Below, one piece after another: positions 1 to 9,682 of a stretch of DNA of 36,497 bases. The DNA is from Acidobacteria bacterium AH-259-L09. GTDB taxonomy: Bacteria; Acidobacteriota; UBA6911; RPQK01. Numbering within the stretch: position 1 is the first letter of the stretch; every line of letters starts with the position of its first letter. The DNA is taken from positions 1 to 36,497 of the forward strand of contig JALLOL010000004.1 of NCBI GenBank assembly GCA_027717875.1. Direction: 5' to 3'. The position numbers were made by a program, and so were the translations under genes. The notes under the pieces were generated by a model. That model searched no databases. It was not told where the DNA came from and saw only the letters and a list, made by a program, of their open reading frames with translations.

Positions 1-195
1 TGTGAGAAATGCGGGCTAATACCTCGTGACGGAAATACGAATAAGATTGTTGCCGGCGCGACGGGCCCAACATCGACAGGTGGCGACGAGGCGATACGAA
101 GCGACCACAGAGAGATCGCAGCCGTCCCAGTATATGCTTCGTCAGTTCGGAGTGACTCAGTGAGGAGACAGGAGGTAGAAGATAAGACTCGGTAG
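1..195 (+). other. Open reading frame entering from the left edge (possible CDS 3' end)
   Basis: Frame 1 is open from the first base to a TAG at 193-195 (64 codons). It begins with CEKCG, a possible half zinc ribbon. The last dozen residues are encoded by the purine-rich repeat (ggagacaggag-like) that also encodes the C-terminus of the next gene. I recognise no family. It could be the end of a real gene or a chance open frame. Confidence 0.18.
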
Positions 196-238
196 CAATG
201 TTCCAACTCCTGACCCTCCACTTCTAACTCTCAATTGA

Positions 239-1168
<930 letters not shown>

Positions 1169-1301
1169 CCACCAGCCGGTGTTATACTGAATAGCAGCCA
1201 GGCAGAGAGGGTAGCCTAGTGATAGAGAAGAAGCCAGAAGGTAGCCTTCTGAATTCTGACTCCCGTCTGCTGACTTCTTCTTCTGTCTTCTTCTTATGGA
1301 T

Positions 1302-1389
1302 ATTAAGTTATTAAGTTATTGGGGACATTTGGGGACATTGGTGTGGGGACATTGGGGACAGAAGTTTTTTCCTTAGAAGTTTTTTCCTT
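1302..1389. repeat. Cluster of short direct repeats, REP-like
   Basis: This stretch between the EamA gene and the DUF2911-like gene contains attaagtt twice, the heptamer ggggaca four times with short spacers, and a perfect 15-bp tandem duplication (agaagttttttcctt at 1360-1374 and 1375-1389). The ggggaca unit is half of the palindrome at 9683-9709. Such elements are typical relics of REP/RAYT-type repeats. No transposase is nearby. The rest of 1169-1551 shows no gene. Confidence 0.7.
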
Positions 1390-1551
1390 CGTGATGAAGT
1401 TTTGGTGCTTCATGCATGATCCGGGTTAAGTGCTTGCTTATCATTCCCAGCTGTCCGCTTGAATGCCCATTGACAGCCTGATAAACTCTATCGATTGAGA
1501 CTTTTGCAAGTTTAGTTCCATAGGAAAGATAACCAAAAGAGGAGAGGAATA

Positions 1552-2043
1552 ATGAAGGGAAAACTTCCAGCTGTAGCGGTGGTGCTGTTGTTGACAGTCG
1601 GGCTGCAGGCTCATCCGCATTTCCAGAAATCGGTGATCATGAAGCTGGGCGATGTCGAAGCCAAAGTCGTTTTCACCACTTTACCGGCGAACGAAGAACA
1701 TGTTGCGAATGTCACGGTGGGCGAATTTAACGTGGGTTTTGCACGCCTGACTCTCTCCGGGGACATAACGGCGGGCGATGTGACGATTCCGGCAGGCGAA
1801 TACTCCATCGGTGCCATCAAGAACGGCGACAACGACTGGACGTTGGCTGTACACCCCCGTCTCGGCCGGGGAGAAACTGCCGATATGTCGAAAGTCATCA
1901 AGCTAGACTCTATGTATTCAGCTTCACAAGGGAAAAGCGCTCACATCGTTTTCGACGTCGCTCCGGGCCATGGAAAGCTAGAGGGTAGAGCCGTTCTAGT
2001 CTGGCACTTCGGTTCTCACTATCTGGCCGGTGCGCTGAGTTAG
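1552..2043 (+). CDS. Small secreted protein, DUF2911-like
   Basis: The 163-residue product has an N-terminal signal peptide (KLPAVAVVLLLTVGLQA, cleavage likely before HPHF). The core DVTIPAGEYSIGAIKNG followed by DWTLAVHP matches the DUF2911 pattern of proteins that carry a PAGxYxI motif and a W-containing strand. Function of the family is unknown. The start is supported by the purine-rich gaggagagga about 5 bases upstream of the ATG. It is monocistronic, with a hairpin after its stop. Family assignment is moderate because the conserved N-terminal half of DUF2911 is only partly evident. Confidence 0.7.
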   Translation: MKGKLPAVAVVLLLTVGLQAHPHFQKSVIMKLGDVEAKVVFTTLPANEEHVANVTVGEFNVGFARLTLSGDITAGDVTIPAGEYSIGAIKNGDNDWTLAVHPRLGRGETADMSKVIKLDSMYSASQGKSAHIVFDVAPGHGKLEGRAVLVWHFGSHYLAGALS

Positions 2044-2052
2044 AGTCTCCTA

Positions 2053-2071
2053 ACCTCGACCCCACCGAGGT
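2053..2071. terminator. Hairpin after the DUF2911-like gene
   Basis: Inverted repeat ACCTCG / CGAGGT with a 7-nt loop starts 10 bases after the stop codon. No T-run follows on either strand, so this is at best a weak or factor-assisted terminator. It lies between the plus-strand gene and the converging esterase remnant. Confidence 0.3.
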
Positions 2072-2133
2072 GGGTCTGCTCGGCCCTCTGCTGTGGTTCT
2101 TCCTGGTCGCGGATTGCGACAAAGCGCCCGGCG

Positions 2134-2290
2134 CTATTCGTGATTGTTGATAGTGATGCCGGGCCAGCCGTCCGTGCGGAGTGGCGCGGCTGGAAGTCCG
2201 TCACTGCTGTATAGGTTGCACACCGGATTGCCCGCCCAGGCATAGCGAACGGCGACCGCTTTGCCGTCAGGTGGATTGTATCGCTGGAGG
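2134..2290 (-). pseudogene. C-terminal remnant of a sialate O-acetylesterase-like protein
   Basis: The minus strand reads about 50 codons ending at TAG (2134-2136). The string [20 protein letters not shown] followed by [20 protein letters not shown] is the characteristic end of 9-O-acetyl-sialate esterases ([24 protein letters not shown]). Upstream of about 2290 the similarity stops abruptly and the adjacent DUF5916 gene begins on the other strand. Only the last tenth of the gene is left. The coding frame itself is undamaged, so the truncation may be fairly recent. Confidence 0.75.
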
Positions 2291-2372
2291 GAAGCAAGCG
2301 ACAAGGGATAGGACGAGCTCGTTGGAAGTCAGAAACAGAAACGAAAATTCACAGAAGGCGTACATAGTTAAT

Positions 2373-4619
2373 ATGGTCCAGAAGGAAGGGGTGTATCTGT
2401 CAGTTGTTCTGTTTGTCCTGACGTTTGTTAGCACCCCGAATCTCTACGCCGAAATCGACTTCATCAATGCTCACAAGGATAAAAAAGTGACAGCGGTTTA
2501 CATCGAGGAAGAATCGATCATCATTGACGGAGAGCTGGATGAGTCGGAATGGAATCTAGCCGAGCTGGCCAAGGACTTTATTCAAAGCGAACCGTATTCG
2601 GGGAAGCCCGCAAGTGAGCCCACTGAGGTGCGTCTTCTCTATGACGGCAAGAATCTTTACATCGGAGTCTATTGTTTCGACTCCGAAGGGAAAAAGGGAC
2701 TCATCGTCCAGGATATGAGCAGGGATTTTTCCGGGCGGAGCGGCGATAGCTTCCAGGTGATCCTCGATACTTTCGATGACAATCGTAACGGTTTAGCCTT
2801 CGGGACCAATCCCAAAGGAGCCAAGCGTGACATGCAGACGGGCGGAGATGGCTTCAGCTTTAATCGAGACTGGGACGGTGTTTGGCACGTCAAGACCAAG
2901 ATCACCGATCAGGGCTGGCAGGCGGAATTTGCCATTCCCTTTAAGACGCTGCGCTTTTCGAGTAACGAAAGCCAAGTTTGGGGCATCAATTTTGGCCGCA
3001 GTATCCGGCGCAAGAATGAGCGCACCTATTGGGCACCAGTTCCACTTCCTTATCGGGTGTACCGTGTCTCCATGGCGGGAACGCTGGAAGGCATCAACGG
3101 CGTTCGGCAAGGCCGCAACCTGTACGTCAAACCGTATCTCTCGACACCTGTGCTGCGCCGGAAAGACGACGATATCGACTTTACCCCTGATGCTGGCCTC
3201 GATGTAAAATATGGGCTTACTTCAGGGCTGACACTCGATCTGACGGTTAACACCGAGTTTTCCCAGGTTGAAGCTGACGACGCGCAGATTAACTTCACCC
3301 GCTTCAGTCTCTTTTTCCCAGAGAAACGAGAATTTTTCCTGGAGAACCGGGAAATTTTTGAATTTGGCAACGTCGGATTCAGAGGATTCTCTGGTCGTCG
3401 TCGCAGCGGTCGTCTCAGCCTCTTCAGACCTCGCAACGACCTGATTCCTTTTTTCAGCCGACGAATTGGGATCTCAGAGGGTGGGCTGGTTCCTATTCTG
3501 GGTGGCGCCCGACTGACGGGAAGGGCGGGCAAGTATCGCCTGGGAATCATCACCATGCAGCAGGACGACTTCCAGGACATCCCGTCGACCAACTTCACCG
3601 TTGCCCGCCTGCGTCGCGATCTTTTTCGGCAGTCCGATATCGGAGTGCTCTTTATTAACAAGCACCAGGGTAGCGGTCACTTTAACCGCACCTACGGCGT
3701 GGACGCGAATTTCAATTTCCTCAATTACCTGTTTGTCTCCTCCTATGTTCTGAACACGGATACTCCCGGAATCCTTGAGCGGGACAGGGCCGGGTTTTTC
3801 AGGATTGCCTGGAGAGATCGGCTCTTCGATATTGAAGCCTCCCACGTGGCCATCGAGGAGAATTTTAACACCGAAGTGGGGTTTGTGCCCCGAGGAGGTT
3901 ACGACAGAGATGAGGGTGTGGGCAGGGCCATGCGAAAGAGCAGTGCCGAGTTCAATCTGACCCCCAGGCCGGAAGGACGCATCCCCTTGGTCCGGGAGTT
4001 CAGGCCCAGTATCGAGGCCGATTACATTACCGATTGGGACAACAATCTCGAGACACGAGAGATCAACAGCCGTTTTTCTATTGAGTTCAACGACGGCAGC
4101 TTTTTCTCCATCGGTCGCCGCTCGACCTTCGAACGCCTCGTCGAAGAGGACGAGGTTCTGGACGAGCCCCTGGCTCCCGGTGACTATCAATTTGATGAGT
4201 ACACGGCATCCTTCTCCAGTGATCGCCGCCGCATGTTCAGTGGGTCGATCAACTGGAATGAAGGAGAGTTCTACAATGGCGAGAGAAGGTCCTACGGGGT
4301 CGGAGTGGGGTTCGCGCCCAGCGCGCAATTTGGGCTGGACCTCTTCTGGAATCACGCTGATTTGAGCTTCCCCACGCGCGATTTCAGCACCGATCTCGTG
4401 AGTTCGTGCGTGGCCTACTCCTTCACCACCAGCATGTTCCTGAACGCGCTGATCCAGTACAGCAGCAGGGACGGTTTCGTTGCCAGCAATATCCGCTTCA
4501 ATTTGATCCACAAACCGCTGAGCGATTTGTTTGTGGTTTACAACGAACGCCGCACACCCGAAGGAGAAGTGATCGACCGGGCCCTAATCGTCAAGTTGAC
4601 CTATCTTTTCAGCTTCTAA
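2373..4619 (+). CDS. DUF5916 outer-membrane protein with N-terminal CBM9-like domain
   Basis: Starting at ATG 2373 gives 748 residues with a signal peptide (VYLSVVLFVLTFVSTPNLYA). The frame is open further upstream to 2181, but that part runs antisense over the esterase remnant and lacks a signal, so 2373 is preferred although its ribosome binding site is weak. Residues about 45-230 form a carbohydrate-binding family 9-like beta-sandwich (IDGELDESEW). The rest is DUF5916, with the signature FSLFFPEKREFFLENREIFE, many alternating beta strands and a terminal phenylalanine (LTYLFSF) as in outer-membrane barrels. Such proteins are common in Acidobacteriota and Bacteroidota; their substrate is unknown. 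It could take up or anchor a glycan or peptide. Confidence 0.85.
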   Translation: MVQKEGVYLSVVLFVLTFVSTPNLYAEIDFINAHKDKKVTAVYIEEESIIIDGELDESEWNLAELAKDFIQSEPYSGKPASEPTEVRLLYDGKNLYIGVYCFDSEGKKGLIVQDMSRDFSGRSGDSFQVILDTFDDNRNGLAFGTNPKGAKRDMQTGGDGFSFNRDWDGVWHVKTKITDQGWQAEFAIPFKTLRFSSNESQVWGINFGRSIRRKNERTYWAPVPLPYRVYRVSMAGTLEGINGVRQGRNLYVKPYLSTPVLRRKDDDIDFTPDAGLDVKYGLTSGLTLDLTVNTEFSQVEADDAQINFTRFSLFFPEKREFFLENREIFEFGNVGFRGFSGRRRSGRLSLFRPRNDLIPFFSRRIGISEGGLVPILGGARLTGRAGKYRLGIITMQQDDFQDIPSTNFTVARLRRDLFRQSDIGVLFINKHQGSGHFNRTYGVDANFNFLNYLFVSSYVLNTDTPGILERDRAGFFRIAWRDRLFDIEASHVAIEENFNTEVGFVPRGGYDRDEGVGRAMRKSSAEFNLTPRPEGRIPLVREFRPSIEADYITDWDNNLETREINSRFSIEFNDGSFFSIGRRSTFERLVEEDEVLDEPLAPGDYQFDEYTASFSSDRRRMFSGSINWNEGEFYNGERRSYGVGVGFAPSAQFGLDLFWNHADLSFPTRDFSTDLVSSCVAYSFTTSMFLNALIQYSSRDGFVASNIRFNLIHKPLSDLFVVYNERRTPEGEVIDRALIVKLTYLFSF

Positions 4620-4690
4620 GTAAGGCTCCCCCTTGTCGTAAGATCCGGAAGAAACCTCAGGTTGAGATTTACGTGTAGGGCAACGAACCG

Positions 4691-4718
4691 TTGGCATCGC
4701 CTGGCTTTGAGCTATAGT
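4691..4718 (+). promoter_or_regulatory. Sigma-70-type promoter of the GNAT gene
   Basis: TTGGCA (4691-4696) and TATAGT (4713-4718) are separated by 16 bp and lie about 36 bp upstream of the ATG at 4755. Both hexamers are close to consensus. Confidence 0.5.
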
Positions 4719-4754
4719 ATTTTCATCCAAACGGATGTGACAAAGGAGTGGAGG

Positions 4755-5252
4755 ATGGAACCAAAATCAGTTCCAAGATTGCTGATCCGCAAGGCTGTCA
4801 AGCAAGATAGTGCACTCATATTAGCGTTCATCAGAGAATTGGCTGAATACGAGCACCTGGCCCATGAAGTCACCGCCACGGAAAGAACCCTCGAAGAATC
4901 GCTGTTTGGTGCGACGCCTTTTGCAGAAGCAGTGATAGCTGAATATGAGGGCAAGCCAGTGGGTTTTGCCGTATATTTTCATAACTTTTCAACCTTTTTG
5001 GGTCACCCCGGAATCTATCTGGAGGATCTCTATGTTCGCCCGACTTCTAGAGGCAAAGGAATAGGACGGGCATTACTTACGTATTTGGTTCAACTGACGA
5101 AGAAACGAAATTGTGGTCGTCTGGAATGGGCTGTTCTTGACTCGAACGAGCCCGCAATTAAATTTTACCGGGGCCTCGGGGCCATTCCGTTGCATGAATG
5201 GACAGTGTTTCGCTTGACCGGAAGAGCCCTAAATCAGCTGGCGGAAAAGTAG
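4755..5252 (+). CDS. GNAT-family N-acetyltransferase, diamine/thialysine (SSAT-like) type
   Basis: ATG 4755 is preceded by a good ribosome binding site (aaggagtggagg), giving 165 residues. The acetyl-CoA loop is visible in LEDLYVRPTSRGKGIGRALL (V-R-x-x-R-G-x-G-I/G pattern). The C-terminal WAVLDSNEPAIKFYRGLGA followed by EWTVFRL closely matches the SSAT-like branch that acetylates diamines, polyamines or thialysine. It acts in the cytoplasm, using acetyl-CoA. The exact amine substrate cannot be decided from sequence. It is a single gene with its own promoter. Confidence 0.9.
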   Translation: MEPKSVPRLLIRKAVKQDSALILAFIRELAEYEHLAHEVTATERTLEESLFGATPFAEAVIAEYEGKPVGFAVYFHNFSTFLGHPGIYLEDLYVRPTSRGKGIGRALLTYLVQLTKKRNCGRLEWAVLDSNEPAIKFYRGLGAIPLHEWTVFRLTGRALNQLAEK

Positions 5253-5375
5253 TAGAAGGCGAATAGGAAGTTTCAAAAACAATCAGGGTAATTAGTCGCC
5301 TTGTGTTGAAGAACACAGTTTCATTTCCTGCCCAAGGTAACGAGTTTCTCTTCCCTAGATTCACGGGTGCGAATC

Positions 5376-5416
5376 CCCCACCGCTTGAGATCTGCTCAAT
5401 CCCTGGACCGGTGGGG
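5376..5416 (+). promoter_or_regulatory. Nested hairpin upstream of the small ferredoxin-fold gene
   Basis: Perfect outer stem CCCCACCG (5376-5383) with CGGTGGGG (5409-5416), enclosing a perfect inner stem TTGAG (5385-5389) with CTCAA (5395-5399). It ends 71 bp before the ATG at 5488. The preceding GGTGCGAATCC resembles the box of cobalamin riboswitches, but the GCCACTG B12 box is missing, so no known class is assigned. It may be a structured leader or an operator. Confidence 0.35.
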
Positions 5417-5487
5417 AGAGACGTGCTAAAGTTGGATTCATATGGGGAATCTTGGTTCAATCGCCACTAGTGAGAGGAGGTATCGTT

Positions 5488-5784
5488 ATGAGGTTTCTCG
5501 TCACGGTAGAAGCATTTGAGCACATCAAAACTGGTCCTGAGGAGATGCGTTTGCGGGAGGTTGCTGGAGCGCAGCTACAACATATCGCAGACTCTGGCAA
5601 GATGGTGGAAGGGGGAATTTTTGCAGACGCACGCGGGGGTTTCATCGTCGTCGATGTAGATACGGCAGCGGAGTTACAGGAGCTACTCGGCCCAGCTTTT
5701 CTGGTAAATTTCCACGTTGAGACTCATCCGATATTATCGTTTGAGGAGCTTGCGGCCTTCTTTCAGAGGCACGCAAACGAATGA
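5488..5784 (+). CDS. Small dimeric alpha/beta-barrel protein (muconolactone isomerase/YCII-like)
   Basis: ATG 5488 follows a strong ribosome binding site (gagaggaggt), giving 98 residues. The pattern MRFLVTVEAF at the start, a central helix with GGIFADARGGFIVVDVD and the ending VETHPILSFEELAAFFQ fits the ferredoxin-like fold of muconolactone isomerase and YCII-type proteins. These form dimers and often act as small isomerases, but many have no known reaction, and no catabolic neighbours are present. The bases 5253-5487 hold no other gene. Function is left open. Confidence 0.7.
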   Translation: MRFLVTVEAFEHIKTGPEEMRLREVAGAQLQHIADSGKMVEGGIFADARGGFIVVDVDTAAELQELLGPAFLVNFHVETHPILSFEELAAFFQRHANE

Positions 5785-5992
5785 CTCCCTCACCTGAAAT
5801 GGGCAGGAGGGAACGCTCTGGGCGGTGCCGTTTGATCTTGAGCAGCTTGAGAGTGTCGGCCCGTAGGGTCGAAGAACACAAGCGACTGGTGCCGACCGGG
5901 GAGTGATTCGGTCTCAAATATCGCAGGTAAAACACCCCCAATGCGCTTTGAACTTCCGATATAGGGGTGGCTGAGATCTTGCCTGAAACGGT

Positions 5993-7087
5993 CTACCGCT
6001 TGAGGTATTTCGTCAGTCCGCCGCCGGCGGTTGGACGTGAGCCCGGCCCTTCCGCCGCGTACACGTTGCCCTCGGGGTCCACGGCCACACCTTCGCCTGC
6101 GGCGCCGTGGGGCCTTCTATCGGTCTCATGCGGTGGAATAAAGGCCGTGACCCTATCTTCCGTGGTGCGCCCGATGCGGATGCCGGTCTTCCAGCCGGGG
6201 TGGCGGGTGGGGTTCGATTCGGAGTCGATCGCATACAGCGTATCGTTGGCGTCGATGAACAACCCGCTCACGCGGCCGAACTGCTCAAACGCGGCGAGGA
6301 AATTACCCTCCTGATCGAAGATCTGGATGCGATGGTTCCCCCGGTCGGCGACGAAAAGGCGCCCTCGAGAGTCGAATGCGAGAGCGTGGGGTGTGCGGAA
6401 CTCGCCGGGCGCCGTGCCGATTCGTCCCCACTCCTTGATGTATCGCCCGTCCTTCGTGAACTTCACGATGCGTCCGGTTGAGCCGGGAGGGGGATTGTCG
6501 TTCTGACCGCTATGTCCGTCCGCGACGAAAATGTCGCCATTCGGTGCGGTGATCACGTCGCACGGCTGATTGAAGGTATCTGGACCACTCCCGGCCACCC
6601 CCGCTTTTCCGAGCCTCATCAACACCTTGCCCTGCGGACTGAACTTGATGACTTGGTGACCCTTTGTTCCTGCCTCGTTACCTTGTGAGTCGGTCACCCA
6701 GACGTTTCCGTCGCTGTCCACATGGAGTCCGTGTGGAAGCACAAACATCCCCGCGCCAAAGCTCGTCAAAAGCTCCCCTGTCGAACGGTCGAACTTGAGG
6801 ATCGGCGCAACGTTCGAGGTGTCGCAGCCGCCGGCCAAGGCGTAGGCGCCACACCGGTCATAGGCCCAGACGTGCCCGTCGGGGCCAATATCGACGCCCG
6901 CCGTCGATCCCCACTTTCTGCCGTCGGGCAGCGGTCCCCACTTCGTGATCACCGTTGGATTGGGATTGGGTAGGTTGTTTTTGGCCGGGTCGACGACGTC
7001 AGTCTGCGAGTCCGCCTCGCTTCCCGACAGTGCGATCACGGCGATACCTGCGATAAGCGCGAATTTCAAGCGACTGGACATTGACAT
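5993..7087 (-). CDS. Secreted NHL-repeat beta-propeller protein
   Basis: The 364-residue protein starts at ATG 7087, seven bases after AAAGGAGGGG. A signal peptide (LKFALIAGIAVIALSGSEA) is followed by at least five NHL blades, recognisable as GVDIGPDGHVWAYD, GLHVDSDGNVWVTD, DVITAPNGDIFVADG, ALAFDSRGRLFVADRGNHRI and GVAVDPEGNVYAAEG. The six-bladed propeller resembles peptidyl-alpha-hydroxyglycine amidating lyase and related exported proteins. A conserved pair of cysteines (YDRCGAYALAGGCD) may form a disulfide. GC content seems higher than in the flanking genes. Enzymatic activity cannot be claimed; it may bind or cleave a periplasmic ligand. Confidence 0.85.
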   Translation of the reverse strand: MSMSSRLKFALIAGIAVIALSGSEADSQTDVVDPAKNNLPNPNPTVITKWGPLPDGRKWGSTAGVDIGPDGHVWAYDRCGAYALAGGCDTSNVAPILKFDRSTGELLTSFGAGMFVLPHGLHVDSDGNVWVTDSQGNEAGTKGHQVIKFSPQGKVLMRLGKAGVAGSGPDTFNQPCDVITAPNGDIFVADGHSGQNDNPPPGSTGRIVKFTKDGRYIKEWGRIGTAPGEFRTPHALAFDSRGRLFVADRGNHRIQIFDQEGNFLAAFEQFGRVSGLFIDANDTLYAIDSESNPTRHPGWKTGIRIGRTTEDRVTAFIPPHETDRRPHGAAGEGVAVDPEGNVYAAEGPGSRPTAGGGLTKYLKR

Positions 7088-7447
7088 GGTGGCCCCTCCT
7101 TTGAAAAGAAGAATTTTAATTTACAAGCTCCTCGAGAGGCAAGCTCTCTAGACGTGTCTCTCACTGCTTGGTTGGCTTCAATATAGCATCGGGGAAGAAG
7201 TCGATCCACGATTACTTTGACCACTTGCGTTGCCTTTGGAAACCGAAAGCGGCGTTGTTGCATAAATCGAAATTGGCACCAACTCTGCGGTTTAAGTGCG
7301 AACTGTCAAATCCTTACAGACTCGGGCATTCCCAAGCTCGTCATCCGATTCAACACTGTGCATCGGACAGTTGCTTCCACACGTTGATTATCGCAGCACC
7401 GTGCAGACAATCGGTCACGCCAATGACAAGGATCAACCAACCGGCAC
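7088..7447. other. Gene-free stretch
   Basis: Apart from the ribosome binding site of the NHL gene I see no supported gene here. Bases near 7255-7275 (ttgttgcataaatcga) resemble the end of some IS5-family elements, but no transposase remains. Confidence 0.4.
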
Positions 7448-8344
7448 TTAGGCCTTCATTGCACTCGACAGTTGTTCGAGGCAGGCGGGCGAAACAAGTC
7501 GATACTCAACCAACTTACGAGCCCGAACTCGACGGTAGGCAATCAAGTCGCAGAGGACCAGGTCGGTGGCGCCAAGACCACTTGGACTCTGAGCGGTTAA
7601 CAAATACTCTCGAATTGTGTGGCGTTGTCCGATAACGGGTGCCAACACACCTCGCGCTGTTTGCAAAACGAGTTCACTGATGGAGACAACCGCTATTGTG
7701 GAGGGCTTCCGCAACTGACGAATCATCTTTACGTGCTCATCCAGAGCGGAAAACGTGATGGAGATGGCCGGACGATCCTTGGGGACCAGCGAGACAATTT
7801 TCGGGATGGCACCCGGCGCACCCACTACAAGTGCGCCCACTGTGAGTTCAGGATTCTGCGAAAGGTCGTCAGGTGAGCATGCCTCGACGGGGAAGGGTAG
7901 TTTTTCTTTGAGTTCTTCCCGAAGCAAGTGGCGTATCCCAGGATCGCTGGAGACCGCCAGGAGGTGATCAGGGGGCAGAGCCATGAGTCGCTCTTGAACC
8001 CGTTGGCGAAGTTGCTGGAGCGTATAGCCCTTTTCCTGGGCTGCCTGGATGGTGGCATTGATTAGATCATCTAGATCTTCAACACGTGGTGGATACTCCA
8101 AGTCTCCTGGTGAACGCACAACCATGCGGCTGCCCCGTCGCCTGATCAGCAAATTGCGACCCACTAAATCCTGATATACCTGGCTGACTGTGTTGTGGTG
8201 AATCTTGAGTCGGCGGGCCAGCGCTCGCACGCTCGGTAGTGCCTGTCCGGGCTTCAGATTTCCCGTTGCAATCGAAAACGTAATTTCTTCAGCCAGCTGA
8301 TCATGAATCGTAACTTCACTGTCCTTGATGATACGGATGTCCAT
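7448..8344 (-). CDS. GntR-family transcriptional regulator with a non-standard effector domain
   Basis: The N-terminal 75 residues are a GntR winged helix: IHDQLAEEITFSIATGNLKP, then LPSVRALARRLKIHHNTVSQ and VYQDLVGRNLLIRRRGSRMV. The YtrA/GntR-type DNA-binding motif is intact. The remaining 220 residues are neither an aminotransferase nor a UTRA domain; the pattern of short hydrophobic strands (LTVGALVVGAPGAIPKIVSL, STIAVVSISELVLQTA) suggests a periplasmic-binding-protein-like or PLP-independent sensor. ATG 8344 is preferred over an upstream TTG at 8365. It is divergent from the alpha/beta hydrolase, and the shared intergenic region carries a TGACA/TGTCA inverted repeat that is a candidate operator. 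Confidence 0.85.
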   Translation of the reverse strand: MDIRIIKDSEVTIHDQLAEEITFSIATGNLKPGQALPSVRALARRLKIHHNTVSQVYQDLVGRNLLIRRRGSRMVVRSPGDLEYPPRVEDLDDLINATIQAAQEKGYTLQQLRQRVQERLMALPPDHLLAVSSDPGIRHLLREELKEKLPFPVEACSPDDLSQNPELTVGALVVGAPGAIPKIVSLVPKDRPAISITFSALDEHVKMIRQLRKPSTIAVVSISELVLQTARGVLAPVIGQRHTIREYLLTAQSPSGLGATDLVLCDLIAYRRVRARKLVEYRLVSPACLEQLSSAMKA

Positions 8345-8416
8345 CACTGTATCCACACAAAACAAGCCGGTTGGTTGTAGTTGGACGTTTGCAGTCGATT
8401 CTACACACTCTCACGC

Positions 8417-8456
8417 AATTGTGACACCTAAAAAACTGTCATGCCCTCTGTAGTCG
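8417..8456 (+). repeat. 40-bp flanking repeat, copy 1, candidate operator
   Basis: Matches 12441-12480 at 36 of 40 positions. It contains GTGACA and TGTCA as an imperfect inverted repeat and ends in gccctctgtagtcg. It lies in the divergent promoter region between the GntR regulator and the hydrolase gene, so it may be the regulator's binding site or one end of a mobile unit. Confidence 0.75.
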
Positions 8457-8522
8457 GCTCTTTCAGCTTTGGCTACTCTAGCGTTTTAGTATGTGCATTT
8501 TCCTGATTACTTTGGAGTGTAA

Positions 8523-9680
8523 ATGATGCGGATGATGGGATGGAGAGCTACAATTTTCGTGTTCCTGGCGGTCGTGTTGGTCGCGATCGCAGTCTTGGCA
8601 GGGAGCGGGTGGGACGTGTCCAACATTATCAGAGAACAAGTGCTGGAGCCTAAACACGGTGTGCGACCGCTCGATCTGGAGGTAGTGGAACTCACCGAAG
8701 ATCGGATAACCCTGGGTGTGACCCCTCAGACCCAGAGGGATGAGTGGAAAAGGAGCGGTATCTGGGGATTGCGCTGGGAGGATGGTTACGCTCAGTTGGG
8801 TGCGATTCTCAGGATCGACGAGCAGCAGGTGGTCCGTGAGTTTTTTCCAATGATGGGAAGCCTGAAACCCGGAGACAGAGTCCGAACAGAACTCTGGCCC
8901 TTTCCTGATGATCCATACAAGGCGTTCGGTCTTCCAACTGAAAAAGTGTCCTATTCTTCTCTCCTGGGTAGGTTCCCCGCTTATTTTATCGACGGCCCTC
9001 GCAAGACCTGGGTAATCTTTGTACACGGAAAGCTTCCTCCACGTAAGCCTCCGATTGCCTATCCCATCCTTCCTGCGGTGGCAGAGTTAGGACTCCCTTC
9101 TCTGATCATCACCTACCGCAACGACGTGGGCGAGCTATCCAACCCGGATGGTTTTCACTGGTTTGGATTGACCGAATGGGAAGATTTGGAGGGAGCCGCC
9201 AGATACGCCCTGGAGCAGGGAGCTGAAGATCTCATTGTAGTTGGCTACAGCATGGGTGGGGCAATCGTGACGAACTTTCTTTACCGCTCTGAGCTAGCTA
9301 ATAAGGTGCGAGGAGCCATCCTCGATGCGCCCATGCTCGACCTTAATGCCACCGTTGATTTCGGTGCTCGTCTGCGGGGTGTTCCCAGGCTCCTAATGGC
9401 GATCGGAAAATTCATGGCGGGATTGCGCTTTGGCATCGATTGGAAGGCTCTTAACTACCTCAGCCGTGCCGACGAGTTGACTGTCCCCATTCTTTTGTTT
9501 CATGGCGATGCCGACACAGAGATTCCGATTGAGACAAGCAATGCACTCGCCAACGCCCGGCCCGATATTGTGACCTATCATCGTGTTGCGTATGCTACTC
9601 ACGTCCGTTCCTGGAACATGCATCCGGACAGATATGAAGCCGCGGTCCGGGAGTTTTTGGGAGGTGTGATTGACGAGTAG
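8523..9680 (+). CDS. Membrane-anchored alpha/beta hydrolase
   Basis: 385 residues. An N-terminal membrane segment (TIFVFLAVVLVAIAVLAG, about 10-27) should anchor the protein with its catalytic domain outside. After a 130-residue N-terminal region comes the alpha/beta hydrolase core: oxyanion region VIFVHGK, nucleophile elbow GYSMGG (Ser 243), acid LFHGDAD (Asp 329 or 331) and His 360 in YATHVRSW. The triad is therefore complete. Substrate is unknown; a peptidase, esterase or lipase role fits its place before two peptidase genes. The ribosome binding site is weak (tggagtgtaa). Confidence 0.88.
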   Translation: MMRMMGWRATIFVFLAVVLVAIAVLAGSGWDVSNIIREQVLEPKHGVRPLDLEVVELTEDRITLGVTPQTQRDEWKRSGIWGLRWEDGYAQLGAILRIDEQQVVREFFPMMGSLKPGDRVRTELWPFPDDPYKAFGLPTEKVSYSSLLGRFPAYFIDGPRKTWVIFVHGKLPPRKPPIAYPILPAVAELGLPSLIITYRNDVGELSNPDGFHWFGLTEWEDLEGAARYALEQGAEDLIVVGYSMGGAIVTNFLYRSELANKVRGAILDAPMLDLNATVDFGARLRGVPRLLMAIGKFMAGLRFGIDWKALNYLSRADELTVPILLFHGDADTEIPIETSNALANARPDIVTYHRVAYATHVRSWNMHPDRYEAAVREFLGGVIDE

Positions 9681-9682
9681 TG

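Noticed and set aside
3474..4511. 345-codon minus-strand ORF
   Set aside because: Antisense shadow of the DUF5916 gene, a result of its codon composition.
5341..5400. Cobalamin riboswitch
   Set aside because: A GGTGCGAATCC string is present but the GCCACTG box is missing and the gene downstream is not B12-related.
7252..7280. IS5-family-like end (gttgttgcataaatcga)
   Set aside because: Only one short match, no opposite end and no transposase in the surrounding frames.
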